Below are positions 18,667-27,140 of a DNA stretch of 64,000 nucleotides, piece after piece. The notes under the pieces were generated by a model that saw only the letters and a list, made by a program, of their open reading frames with translations, ran no database searches and was not told the origin of the DNA. Position 1 is the stretch's first letter. Every line of letters begins with the position of its first letter. The position numbers and the translations under genes are program-made. This DNA is from Dyadobacter sp. CY356. Its GTDB lineage: Bacteria > Bacteroidota > Bacteroidia > Cytophagales > Spirosomataceae. The DNA lies in NCBI RefSeq assembly GCF_021440195.1, contig NZ_JAJTSZ010000003.1:124001-188000 (forward strand), in the 5' to 3' direction.

Positions 18667-18674
18667 CAAAGATA
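18667..18674 (-). promoter_or_regulatory. -7 element (TATCTTTG) of prfA
   Basis: TATCTTTG on the minus strand matches TAnnTTTG and is 38 nt before the prfA ATG at 18628. No exact -33 TTG is seen at the expected distance. Confidence 0.45.
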
Positions 18675-18834
18675 CGCATTTTAGGTTGAAGAATGTTTTT
18701 CGTACGTTCGTTGTCTGTTTTGAATTACAAAGTTGTATTTAACGTTGAAGAATAAGCATAGGAAATCGCTGAATATTGCTGATTGAAATCTGCTTTTGAA
18801 ACTTTCTACCCGTTTACCATTTTAAAAATAAAAA

Positions 18835-19410
18835 ATGAACCGTATCCTATATTTTCTGGCTTTTGGATTGCTTTTGTCTGGCTGCAACAATACGCGTGTT
18901 GAGAATACGAAGGAATTGTCTAATGAAATAAAAGCATCAAAAATTGTTCGTGTCACCAATACACAGCTCATTTACACCGTTGATGAATGGGGAAAGAAAA
19001 TCTCAAAACTTGCTCAGAAATCACTGGAAGAAGCTCTGACTAAAAATCCGGAAAAGGGTGCTGAACTTTGCAAAAATCCCTCAGAGATCCCGATTATCGG
19101 TGCTTTGGAAAAAAAATATGGTGTGAAAATATCTTTGCTCGGCCCGGATGATACTAAAAATGTAAAACTTGATAAGAAAGAAATCGAGCTTTTGGAAGCA
19201 TATTTATTTAGCGCGAAAAGTAATGCGTCATCATTAAGCGACAATGTTCAGCCAATTAATGACACCACAGTTGTCTATAACGTTCCGGCAGATCTTACAA
19301 TTTGTAAAACCTGTTTAGCTGATAAAACGCCATCATTTGCGCTTTGGAGATTATTATTTGACAAAAAAGAAATTCTTAGAAAAGTAGACGTAAAAACCTT
19401 AAAGGATTGA
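18835..19410 (+). CDS. Lipoprotein with CxxC motif, DUF3365-like layout
   Basis: A 191-residue protein with a type II signal peptide (lipobox LLSGC, Cys17), so it should be anchored to a membrane. Conserved-looking parts are an early Cys in GAELCKNPSEIPIIGALEKKYGV (about 82) and a late TICKTCLADKTP (about 160). The order of features recalls DUF3365/Tll0287-like sensor or heme domains, but the classical CxxCH is absent (CKTC is followed by Leu), so covalent heme is not supported. It is followed within about 50 bp by a predicted metalloprotease gene on the same strand. Function is unknown. Confidence 0.7.
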   Translation: MNRILYFLAFGLLLSGCNNTRVENTKELSNEIKASKIVRVTNTQLIYTVDEWGKKISKLAQKSLEEALTKNPEKGAELCKNPSEIPIIGALEKKYGVKISLLGPDDTKNVKLDKKEIELLEAYLFSAKSNASSLSDNVQPINDTTVVYNVPADLTICKTCLADKTPSFALWRLLFDKKEILRKVDVKTLKD

Positions 19411-19462
19411 TTTGGATCGGTTTTTGCTACCTGCAATTAACTTATTTAACGTAGCAGAATAT

Positions 19463-20068
19463 ATGGCTGACCAGGATCAATTTAACCCGGAAGAATTTAT
19501 CCGTTTCCGGGAGAATAAAAAAATTCCGAAAGTGATTGAAAACGAGATTTTGCACGCACTTTCATTTTACCCGGAATTGCAGAATGTACCGATTGATTTT
19601 GTATTCAAACAAAATATAAAAAAATCGGTTATGCAGGCGCAGCCTAAAATCGGAACGATGTTTTCGGTCAGGAAAAACCGTGGTTATCAAATCAATATCA
19701 GTGCCTTGTTTAAATTGACCCATACAGCAATACCTATTCACCAGATTCCGGCAGATATTCTGATTGGCTGGGTAGGGCATGAGTTAGGACACATTATGGA
19801 TTATCATAACCGTAATATTTTTGGGATGATTCGGTTTGGGTTTGGGTATTTGTTTTCAACAAAATACATTCAGCAGGCAGAAAAAGTGGCGGATACCTTT
19901 GCCGTGACACATGGCTTGGGCGCATATATTATCCAAACCAAAAATTTCATCCTGAATCATGCCGAATTACCAGAAAAGTATAAACAAAAAATTGCCCGGC
20001 TATATCTTTCTCCTGATGATATAGTCGAGCAAGTGAGATTACTGGAAGTGCAAAGAGCAACTTTATAA
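19463..20068 (+). CDS. Predicted zinc metalloprotease (HExxH)
   Basis: A 201-residue soluble protein with HELGH (about residues 106-110) in GWVGHELGHIMDY. A downstream acidic stretch EKVADTFAVTHG could supply the third zinc ligand, a gluzincin-like arrangement. No signal peptide is seen from the ATG at 19463; a TTG at 19412, two bases after the upstream stop, would add 17 residues. The tail overlaps the convergent GH3-family gene by 6 bp. It probably forms a unit with the lipoprotein gene just upstream. The family could not be named with certainty, and activity is inferred from the motif alone. Confidence 0.7.
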   Translation: MADQDQFNPEEFIRFRENKKIPKVIENEILHALSFYPELQNVPIDFVFKQNIKKSVMQAQPKIGTMFSVRKNRGYQINISALFKLTHTAIPIHQIPADILIGWVGHELGHIMDYHNRNIFGMIRFGFGYLFSTKYIQQAEKVADTFAVTHGLGAYIIQTKNFILNHAELPEKYKQKIARLYLSPDDIVEQVRLLEVQRATL

Positions 20069-21583
20069 ATGTTGATTTATATAAGCTTCAAATTCTAAGA
20101 AGTCTTCCTCTTTCATTACCCGCGGGATTTTAACTTGTCCACCCAGTTTCTTGGTTTCTTCGCTCCATTTATGGAAAAGTGTGTCAGAAATTAGCACAAC
20201 TTCAATGCCTTTCAGTGCTTTTCCACGGGCAACTTTATAGTTTTTATTGCTGATCTGCAAGGCATTATCCAACGATTCTGCAACTTTGTTGAAGTCCGGA
20301 AATTTGTCTGAACTGATATACCATTTGAGAATAAATTCTTCATTTTTATGAATCGCCGCGGCAATAAATTCGGTCATAACCAAATCATATTCTTTTTCCA
20401 GAACGCGTAAAGCACCGTTCATCTGGTTTACAGAAAGCTGTTCGCCCACTACGTTGAGATAATGTTTTGTTCTTCCGGTAATTTTAATTTCCGCCCTTGC
20501 TTTGTCGGTTAACATCACCGTATCGCCAATCATATAACGCCAGGCACCGGAAACGGTCGAGATCAGCAGACAGTAATTTACATCTTCTGCCGCGTCTTCC
20601 AGAGCAACGATTTCTGCATTCGGTTTTACCAAACCGTCATCGTCAATATTGTCACCTTCCATAGGCACAAACTCGAAGAAAATTCCACTATTTGTTAATA
20701 AGGCCATTGAAGAAGTTTCAGGGCGGTTTTGTATCGCAATAAAACCTTCGGAAGCCAGATAGGTATCAATGTAAATTAGCGGATGCGCAAATAATTTTTC
20801 GAGACTTTTCCGGTAAGGTTCAAACGCAACGCCGCCTGTGGTATATACCTGAAGATTCGGCCAGATTTCATGGATATTTTTTAAGTTATGCTTTTTGATA
20901 ATTTCTTTAAGCATCAGTTCAATCCATGCAGGAATTCCTGACAAACAGCCTATATCCCAGTCTGGTGCTTGCTCGGCAATGGCTTTTACACGTTCGTCCC
21001 AATCTTTGATATCAGCAATTTCACGGCCAGGTTTGTAATATCCACTAAACCAACCCGGAATATTGCTGGCACTGATACCGCTAATTTCGCCTTCCAGATG
21101 ATCATCTTTTTCGATCAGATTGGTACTGCTGCCCAACATTAAAATCTGTTTTTCGAAAAATTCGGCAGGCAGATTAAATGCACTCAGGTTCATGATTTCA
21201 TGCGTTCCGCTTTTTTTAATAGCGTCCAGCATATCGTCTGTAACGGGAATGTGTTTACTATTACTTGTTGTGCCGCTGCTCAGTGCAAAATATTTCTGTC
21301 CTCCAGGCCAGGTTACATTTTGATGGCCTTCAAGTAAATAATGCCACCAGTCTGCATTCATTTTGTCATAATCATGAACCGGGACAAGTTGCTGAAATGC
21401 GGCAACGATGTTGTCACTTTCCAGAATTTCCTTAAATTTATATGCTTTTCCGAACGCGGTTAATCTTGCCTTTTCAAGCAGCATTTGAAGAATTTCCCGC
21501 TGCTCTTTCACCGGATCCGGTTCGCTCTTTATATAACCTGTCAGGTCAATCGCCTTTTTAATCAGTTCTCCAATAACTGCCAT
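20063..21583 (-). CDS. GH3 auxin-responsive promoter family protein
   Basis: A 506-residue member of the GH3 branch of the adenylate-forming enzyme superfamily. The ATP-binding segment FALSSGTTSNSKHIPVT is clear near residue 105, followed by VYTTGGVAFEPYRKSLE and, later, WRYMIGDTVMLTDKARAEIKITGRTKHYLNVVGEQLS. Plant GH3 enzymes join amino acids to acyl acids; bacterial homologues are common in Bacteroidota but their substrates are not settled. Length and motifs look complete. It stands alone, convergent with the metalloprotease gene. Confidence 0.9.
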   Translation of the reverse strand: MAVIGELIKKAIDLTGYIKSEPDPVKEQREILQMLLEKARLTAFGKAYKFKEILESDNIVAAFQQLVPVHDYDKMNADWWHYLLEGHQNVTWPGGQKYFALSSGTTSNSKHIPVTDDMLDAIKKSGTHEIMNLSAFNLPAEFFEKQILMLGSSTNLIEKDDHLEGEISGISASNIPGWFSGYYKPGREIADIKDWDERVKAIAEQAPDWDIGCLSGIPAWIELMLKEIIKKHNLKNIHEIWPNLQVYTTGGVAFEPYRKSLEKLFAHPLIYIDTYLASEGFIAIQNRPETSSMALLTNSGIFFEFVPMEGDNIDDDGLVKPNAEIVALEDAAEDVNYCLLISTVSGAWRYMIGDTVMLTDKARAEIKITGRTKHYLNVVGEQLSVNQMNGALRVLEKEYDLVMTEFIAAAIHKNEEFILKWYISSDKFPDFNKVAESLDNALQISNKNYKVARGKALKGIEVVLISDTLFHKWSEETKKLGGQVKIPRVMKEEDFLEFEAYINQHL

Positions 21584-21793
21584 GAATATTTTGTTAAATT
21601 GAAGTGAGTAAAGTAATTATGAAATATGGGTAAAAAGCTATGCCAAACAGCGATCTTTAATAGCCTGACGAGATAATCTGTTAAATTTATGACTTTACGA
21701 AAGCGTATTGTATCTTCAAATTCGGGAAAGTAACTGATAATTTTGAATTATTCTGATATAAATATGACCTCAGTTTGCCTAGTAAATCAATCC

Positions 21794-22693
21794 ATGAAAT
21801 CAAAGTTTTCAGTTGCGTCCATTATGCTGATGCTGATCTCTTTTACTTCTGTTGCTCAAAATAATATACTCGTTTTTCAATCTGATTTTGGACTGAAAGA
21901 TGGCGCCGTTTCTGCTATGAAAGGCGTAGCCATGGGCGTTTCCGCGGACCTTAAATTATTTGATGTAACACATGAAATCCCGGCATATAATATCTGGGAA
22001 GCATCTTATCGGTTGGTTCAAACCGCACCTTACTGGCCTGCCGGAACTGTTTTTGTTTCCGTTTGTGATCCGGGTGTTGGGACAGAAAGGAAGTCGGTGG
22101 TTCTGCTTACTAAGTCTGGACACTATTTTGTTACGCCCGACAACGGAACTCTGACCCTGGTTGCCGAACAAATGGGCATTCAGGAAGTTCGTGAAATTGA
22201 TGAAGTGAAAAACCGGCGTAAAAATTCAAACGAATCCTATACTTTTCACGGCCGTGATGTATACGCGTTTACCGGCGCAAGACTTGCTTCCAAAACCATT
22301 ACCTACGATCAGGTCGGGCCAAAACTTCCTAATCAGATTGTTTCGATTCCATACACAAAACCGTCATTCGGAAACGGGGTAGTTAAGGGGACAATACCCA
22401 TTCTGGATATTCAATACGGAAATGTGTGGACTGATATTGATAAAAAGCTTTTCGGCCAATTGGGTGTCAAAGTTGGCGATAATATCAAAGTACAGGTTTT
22501 CAATGCTGATAAAAAGGTCTACGAAGGGACTGTCAAATTTGTCAATACTTTTGGAGAAGTGACCGAAGGAAACGATGTGGGCTATTTCAACAGCTTACTT
22601 AATTTTTCTCTGGGAATAAATATGGGTAGCTTTTCAGAAAAGTATAATGTGTTTAGTGGCAATAAGTGGAGTATTGTTTTAAGCAAAAAATAA
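21794..22693 (+). CDS. SAM hydroxide adenosyltransferase (DUF62), exported
   Basis: From the ATG at 21794 the protein is 299 residues: a signal peptide (MKSKFSVASIM...TSVAQ), then the DUF62 fold. Diagnostic segments are QSDFGLKDGAVSAMKG, FDVTHEIPAYNIWEASY, VSVCDPGVGTERK and TPDNGTLTLV. DUF62 enzymes split S-adenosylmethionine with water into adenosine and methionine; relatives include fluorinases and chlorinases. The signal peptide is unusual for an enzyme using a cytoplasmic cofactor and is worth noting. Longer starts (TTG 21743, ATG 21764) would bury the signal peptide and are not preferred. Confidence 0.88.
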   Translation: MKSKFSVASIMLMLISFTSVAQNNILVFQSDFGLKDGAVSAMKGVAMGVSADLKLFDVTHEIPAYNIWEASYRLVQTAPYWPAGTVFVSVCDPGVGTERKSVVLLTKSGHYFVTPDNGTLTLVAEQMGIQEVREIDEVKNRRKNSNESYTFHGRDVYAFTGARLASKTITYDQVGPKLPNQIVSIPYTKPSFGNGVVKGTIPILDIQYGNVWTDIDKKLFGQLGVKVGDNIKVQVFNADKKVYEGTVKFVNTFGEVTEGNDVGYFNSLLNFSLGINMGSFSEKYNVFSGNKWSIVLSKK

Positions 22694-22715
22694 AACCTAA
22701 ATGCTTGCTTTGAAA

Positions 22716-22747
22716 TTAAAAAACCTGCCGGAAAGCAGGTTTTTTAA
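22716..22747. terminator. Terminator after the DUF62 gene
   Basis: TTAAAAAACCTGC (22716-22728) pairs with GCAGGTTTTTTAA (22735-22747). A and T runs on both flanks let it end both the plus-strand DUF62 gene and the minus-strand small protein gene that stops at 22768. Confidence 0.9.
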
Positions 22748-22767
22748 TTATGTCACAGAAAGAAATC

Positions 22768-23046
22768 TTACAATTTTTTCACTCCTTCTTTCACTCCGTT
22801 TCCTACTTTCTTTGCTACTTTTTTAGTGCCATCGTATGCTTTTTCAGCACCTTCGCCTACTTTCTCAGCTCCGGTTTTTACGCCTTCACCAACAACTTTT
22901 GCATCTTTCTTAATCACAGCACCAACTTTTTTAGCTTTTGATTTTGTAGCTGCAACAGCTTTCTGCGTTTTTGTTGAATCAGAATCCTGCGCGAAAGATG
23001 CGGAAGAGAATGCAAACAGAGCGGCGATAATCAATATTTTCTTCAT
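22768..23046 (-). CDS. Small exported Lys/Ala/Val-rich repeat protein
   Basis: A 92-residue protein with a clear signal peptide (MKKILIIAALFAFSSASFAQ). The mature part is built from loose 11-residue-like repeats such as KKVGAVIKKDAKVVGEGVK, TGAEKVGEGAEKAYDGTK and KVAKKVGNGVKEGVKKL. Periodic small, valine and lysine residues suggest an amphipathic helix, like LEA or apolipoprotein-type sequences. No catalytic motif or cysteine is present. It could coat membranes or be stress-related, but that is a guess from composition. Confidence 0.75.
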   Translation of the reverse strand: MKKILIIAALFAFSSASFAQDSDSTKTQKAVAATKSKAKKVGAVIKKDAKVVGEGVKTGAEKVGEGAEKAYDGTKKVAKKVGNGVKEGVKKL

Positions 23047-23161
23047 GTTGTCTTATGTGGTTTTATAATCGAGGTTTAAAGCTTTCGCTTTTCCGTATTT
23101 ATACGGATTAGAGCTCTATAAGTCACATTTGTACAGAAAAATTTTTGTACCGATATAAAAT

Positions 23162-23200
23162 AAAAAAGCCAGTTACGTTTCGAGAACATTACTGGCTTTT
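23162..23200 (-). terminator. Terminator after the aldo/keto reductase gene
   Basis: AAAAAAGCCAGT (23162-23173) pairs with ACTGGCTTTT (23191-23200). On the minus strand the stem is followed by a T run, 18 nt past the reductase stop. Confidence 0.85.
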
Positions 23201-23217
23201 GAGGAAAAACTTATTAT

Positions 23218-24099
23218 TTATAAGAAAGGATTTACGACCTGATAAAGCGCGTACCAATCCTGATTTGTTAATTGAATATCTGAGGCACTTGCCGCATTTC
23301 TGATTCTTGTTTCGGATAAAGAACCGATAATCGGTAGAGTACCCAGTTTCATTAGCCAGGCAACAGCCGTTTGTTCAATATTAGCGTTATATTTTTTACC
23401 AATTTCTTCAAGTTTTGCTCTTAGAGCCACCGCTTTCTCATCGGTTCCATCTAAAATTCGGCCGCCTGCCAAAGGTGCCCATGCCAATGGTTTACTAAAA
23501 CATTGTTTGATAAAATCAATCCGGCCGTCTTCGATAGCCGTCGTGTTCATTAAATTTAATTCAATATGATTCGTAACAATTGGGATTCTTAGATAGGAAG
23601 CCAGAAGCTGGTGCTGGAAAACAGAAAAATTGGCTACTCCAATATGTTTCACTTTCCCGGATTTTACTACTTCTGCAAGTGCGCCGGCAGTTTCTTCCGG
23701 ATCAGCCAGGAAATCGCTGTGCTGTAAAAGGAAAATATCAAGGTAATCCGTATTCAATCTTTTTAAAGAACCGTTTACACTGTTGATAATATGTTCTTTT
23801 GAAGTGTCATAATATTTAAAATCTCCATTATCCGACTTTCTGATACCGCATTTGCTAAAAAGAACAATGTCTTCTCTCTTAAAGGATTTTGTTTTGATTA
23901 CTTTACCAAAATGTTCTTCCACGGTGAAATCGCCGTAAATGTCGGCATGATCAAATGTGTTTATGCCAAGTTCCAAACACAAGTTAATTGTCCTTTCAAT
24001 GGCGGCTGTTGTTTCTGCACCTTCATCTTTCCATCGCCAGAAGCCATAAATTGCTTCGGATACTTTTGGGCCGGAATCACTTAAACTAACTTTTTTCAT
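23218..24099 (-). CDS. Aldo/keto reductase
   Basis: A 293-residue NAD(P)H-dependent reductase of the YdhF-like group. The catalytic Asp and Tyr are in NTFDHADIYGDFTVEEHFG, the Lys in DIVLFSKCGI, and the His in DIFLLQHSDFLADPEE. NADP-binding features at the C terminus include PIIGSLSETRIRNA. The substrate is unknown. It is a single gene with its own promoter (-7 and -33 at 24126-24154) and terminator. Confidence 0.92.
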   Translation of the reverse strand: MKKVSLSDSGPKVSEAIYGFWRWKDEGAETTAAIERTINLCLELGINTFDHADIYGDFTVEEHFGKVIKTKSFKREDIVLFSKCGIRKSDNGDFKYYDTSKEHIINSVNGSLKRLNTDYLDIFLLQHSDFLADPEETAGALAEVVKSGKVKHIGVANFSVFQHQLLASYLRIPIVTNHIELNLMNTTAIEDGRIDFIKQCFSKPLAWAPLAGGRILDGTDEKAVALRAKLEEIGKKYNANIEQTAVAWLMKLGTLPIIGSLSETRIRNAASASDIQLTNQDWYALYQVVNPFL

Positions 24100-24125
24100 T
24101 CGGTGGTGTTGGTTGGATCAGGTTG

Positions 24126-24154
24126 CAAAAATACCCTAATTTTAAAAATAGCAA
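24126..24154 (-). promoter_or_regulatory. Promoter of the aldo/keto reductase gene
   Basis: On the minus strand, TTG (plus 24152-24154) is followed after 18 nt by TATTTTTG (plus 24126-24133), fitting the Bacteroidota -33/-7 pattern. It lies 26 nt before the ATG. Confidence 0.5.
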
Positions 24155-24215
24155 TCCAATTTTTGAATTACTCGCCGGATTCACAGGAATATGACGATGG
24201 TTTTGATACAAAAAG

Positions 24216-24250
24216 AAAGCTCCTAACTCAATTAAGAGGTTCGGAGCTTT
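24216..24250 (-). terminator. Terminator after the T9SS protein gene
   Basis: AAAGCTCC (24216-24223) pairs with GGAGCTTT (24243-24250), with a weaker inner stem. On the minus strand a T-rich tract follows, placing the terminator 28 nt past the stop at 24279. Confidence 0.7.
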
Positions 24251-24278
24251 ATTAAGGGTTTATTGGAAAATACCTTTT

Positions 24279-25439
24279 TTAATTAATTACTGATATTTTT
24301 ACAGATTTTGACCTGGAATTACTTTGCTTATCATTTATTTTTAACTCGAAAATTCCGGGTGTTTGAGTGCCTTGAATAGTGATTTGATAGGAATCCGGAT
24401 TTTCGCTTTTAGTTATTTTTATTGGGACCTCTCTTCCGGTTTGGTCAAATAATCTGATTTCAGGGTTTTTGAAGTCTGTCAATTTTATTTCAAAAATGCC
24501 TGTTGTTGGATTGGGGTAAACATAAAGTTTTTCCATCCCGGAGACTGATTTAAAATCAATAATTCTTGAATACTCATAACTTCCATCCAGATCAATTTGT
24601 TTGAGACGGTAATAAAATGTCTGTCCGGATTTTATACCGGTATCCGAGAATTCGTAAACGGATTTTAGTCGGGTAGTACCATTACCTTCAACATATCCAA
24701 CTTTATTGAAAATAATAGCGTCAATACTTCTCTGTACTTCAAAACCTTCATTCTGATCTTCCTGGGTGGTCTCCCATTTTAATAAAACCGTATTGTTTTC
24801 AAATGTCCCTTCAAAAAAACTTAGCTTGACAGGCATAGCAGAAATTACAGTTCCGTTAAGTGTGACATTATCCAGCCGGAAACTTCCTCTGGCTGATGCT
24901 CTGGCAGTACCTAAATCAGCTCTTTGGGTACCGTAAGGATAAATTCTGAAAGTTAATTTGACACCGCTTGCCACGGTAAAATCATCAAAATTCCAGGTTG
25001 TTGTAGCGCCGGGTGATGTAACTGTCAAAGGAGCCGCTCCCCAGGCGGTCGAGGTAGCAAAGCCATCGGTACTGTAACGAATTTCAAGCTGGTTAGGAGC
25101 CGTGGCACTTCCTTGCCGGAAAAAACTTAGCGAAGTAACATTCAGTTGTGAACCAGCGTCCGCCGTAACTGAAAATTCAATATATGAGTTGTTATTAATT
25201 GTTGCCGTATTATTAAGTGTGGTAGAGTTGAAAGCGTTGGAAAACGCCGTGCAAGTTGTTATGCTTCTTGTAAGTGCAGTCCCGGTTACACCAGAAATTG
25301 GTGTGGCAACATTACCAGGTGTTGGACAGGCAGAAGCCCCTGTAAAGGTATTGGAATAAATTTGCCCGAAAGTAAGCACAGGCGCAAGAAAGAAGACGAT
25401 TAACAGCAAAAGCTGTTTTGCGTAAAAATTTCCATTCAT
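24279..25439 (-). CDS. T9SS-exported protein with C-terminal sorting domain
   Basis: A 386-residue protein: signal peptide (about 1-25, ending LTFGQ), a beta-sandwich (about 26-200) rich in Ser/Thr with segments like SYIEFSVTADAGSQLNVTSLSFFRQG and FRLDNVTLNGT, and a spacer MPVKLSFFEGTFENNTVLLKWETTQE seen in many T9SS cargoes. The type A sorting tail covers about 305-386 (LYVYPNPTTGIFEIKL ... SVKISVIN). The N-terminal domain looks like an adhesin or lectin-type fold, but no ligand can be assigned. The gene sits beside the 219-bp repeat array. Confidence 0.85.
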   Translation of the reverse strand: MNGNFYAKQLLLLIVFFLAPVLTFGQIYSNTFTGASACPTPGNVATPISGVTGTALTRSITTCTAFSNAFNSTTLNNTATINNNSYIEFSVTADAGSQLNVTSLSFFRQGSATAPNQLEIRYSTDGFATSTAWGAAPLTVTSPGATTTWNFDDFTVASGVKLTFRIYPYGTQRADLGTARASARGSFRLDNVTLNGTVISAMPVKLSFFEGTFENNTVLLKWETTQEDQNEGFEVQRSIDAIIFNKVGYVEGNGTTRLKSVYEFSDTGIKSGQTFYYRLKQIDLDGSYEYSRIIDFKSVSGMEKLYVYPNPTTGIFEIKLTDFKNPEIRLFDQTGREVPIKITKSENPDSYQITIQGTQTPGIFELKINDKQSNSRSKSVKISVIN

Positions 25440-25600
25440 AGTAAAGGTGTGTATAGCGTAAAAATTACTATTGAACCGAAAGTATGAAAAAGAAGGATTA
25501 TTTAACGGAAATATTAAATAAATAATTGGTTTTATTCAATATTTGATTAAGACTTTCAAATGGCTCATATTTTATTCGCGTGTGGAATAATCTTATAAGA

Positions 25601-27085
25601 ATGATCTTGGAAAAATGTCTCCTTTGGGAGATTCCTGTTTATAGAAAGATTTGCTTTTAAAAATCCTGGTTCTATCGGAGCTCGTGGAAATATCAGGAAA
25701 CTCCTATGGAGTTAGGATTATGACATTTCATTAATAGCACTATAAACAGGGCGCTCCGAAGGAGCGATAAATACCTGAATATTGAAAGAAAACAAAAGCA
25801 GCTTCATATTGGGCAAAGTGATTTTACGAGAAATATCTCCTTAGGAGATTCCTGTTTATAGAAAAGACATGCTTTTAAAAATCCTGGCTCCTTCGGAGCC
25901 TCCTGGAGATATTAGGAAACTCCGATGGAGTTAAGATTCGAAAATTTCATTAATAGCACTATAAACAGGGCGCTCCGAAGGAGCGATAAATACTTTAATA
26001 TTGGAAAGAAAACAAAAGTAGCTTCATATTGGGCAAAGTGATTTTATGAGAAATATCTCCTTAGGAGATTCCTGTTTATAGAAAAGACATGCTTTTAAAA
26101 ATCCTGGCTCCATCGGAGCCTCCTGGAGATATTAGGAAACTCTGATGGAGTTAAGATTCGAAAATTTCATTAATAGTACTATAAACAGGGCGCTCCGAAG
26201 GAGCGATAAATACCTGAATATTGGAAAGAAAACAAAAGTAGCTTCATATTGGGCAAAGTGATCTTCGAGAAACATCTCCTTTGATTAGGATTCGAAAATT
26301 TCATTAATAGTGCTAATAACAGGATGCTCCGAAGGAGCGATAAATACCTGAATATTGAAAGAAAACAAAAGCAGCTTCATATTGGGTAAAGTGATTTTAC
26401 GAGAAATATCTCCTTAGGAGATTCCTGTTTATAGAAAAGGCATGCTTTTAAAAATCCTGGCTCCATCGGCGCCTCCTGGAGATATTAGGAAACTCCTATG
26501 GAGTTAGGATTCGAAAATTTCATTAATAGTGCTATAAACAGGGCGCTCCGAAGGAGCGATAAATACCTGAATATTGAAAGAAAACAAAAGCAGCTTCATA
26601 TTGGGTAAAGTGACTTTACTAGAAACATCTCCTTAGGAGATTCCTGTTTATAGAAAAGACATGCTTTTAAAAATCCTGGCTCCATCGGAGCCTCCTGGAG
26701 ATATTAGGAAACTCCTATGGAGTTAAGATTCGAAAATTTCATTAATAGTGCTATAAACAGGGCGCTCCGAAGGAGCGATAAATACCTGAATATTGAAAGA
26801 AAACAAAAGCAGCTTCATATCGGGTAAAGTGATCTTCGAGAAACATCTCCTTTGGTTAGGATTCGAAAATTTCATTAATAGTGCTATAAAAAGGATGCTC
26901 CGAAGGAGCGATAAATACCTTAATATTGAAAGAAAACAAAAGCAGCTTTATATTGGGTAAAGTGATCTTCGAGAAACATCTCCTTTGGGAGATTCCTGTT
27001 TATAGAAAGACTTGCTTTTAAAAATCATGGCTCCATTGGAGCCGCCTGGAAATATCAGGAAACTCCGACGGAGCAAGGATTCGTA
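25601..27085. repeat. ~219-bp tandem repeat array with alternating full and deleted units
   Basis: Full units are marked by CCTGTTTATAG at 25634, 25851, 26071, 26424, 26643 and 26994. Two shorter units (about 133 bp), near 26290 and 26860, lack the left half from CCTGTTTATAG to ACTCCTATGGAGT. The order is full-full-full-short-full-full-short-full, so a block of about 571 bp (full, full, short) recurs. A complete unit has hairpin CTCCTTAGGAG, CCTGTTTATAG, hairpins GGCTCCTTCGGAGCC and ACTCCTATGGAGT, inverted CTATAAACAGG, and hairpin GCTCCGAAGGAGC. A ~70-bp AT-rich linker with AAAACAAAAGCAGCTTCATATTGGG follows. No gene lies in the 1.7-kb gap. Confidence 0.95.
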
Positions 27086-27140
27086 GTAATCGGTAATTGA
27101 CAATTATGTGCATTCCCGGATGAAGCGACGAATACTGAGA

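Noticed and set aside
25601-27085. CRISPR or insertion sequence
   Set aside because: Repeats are long, carry no spacers and no transposase ORF; the short hairpins and inverted arms fit a repeat element better.
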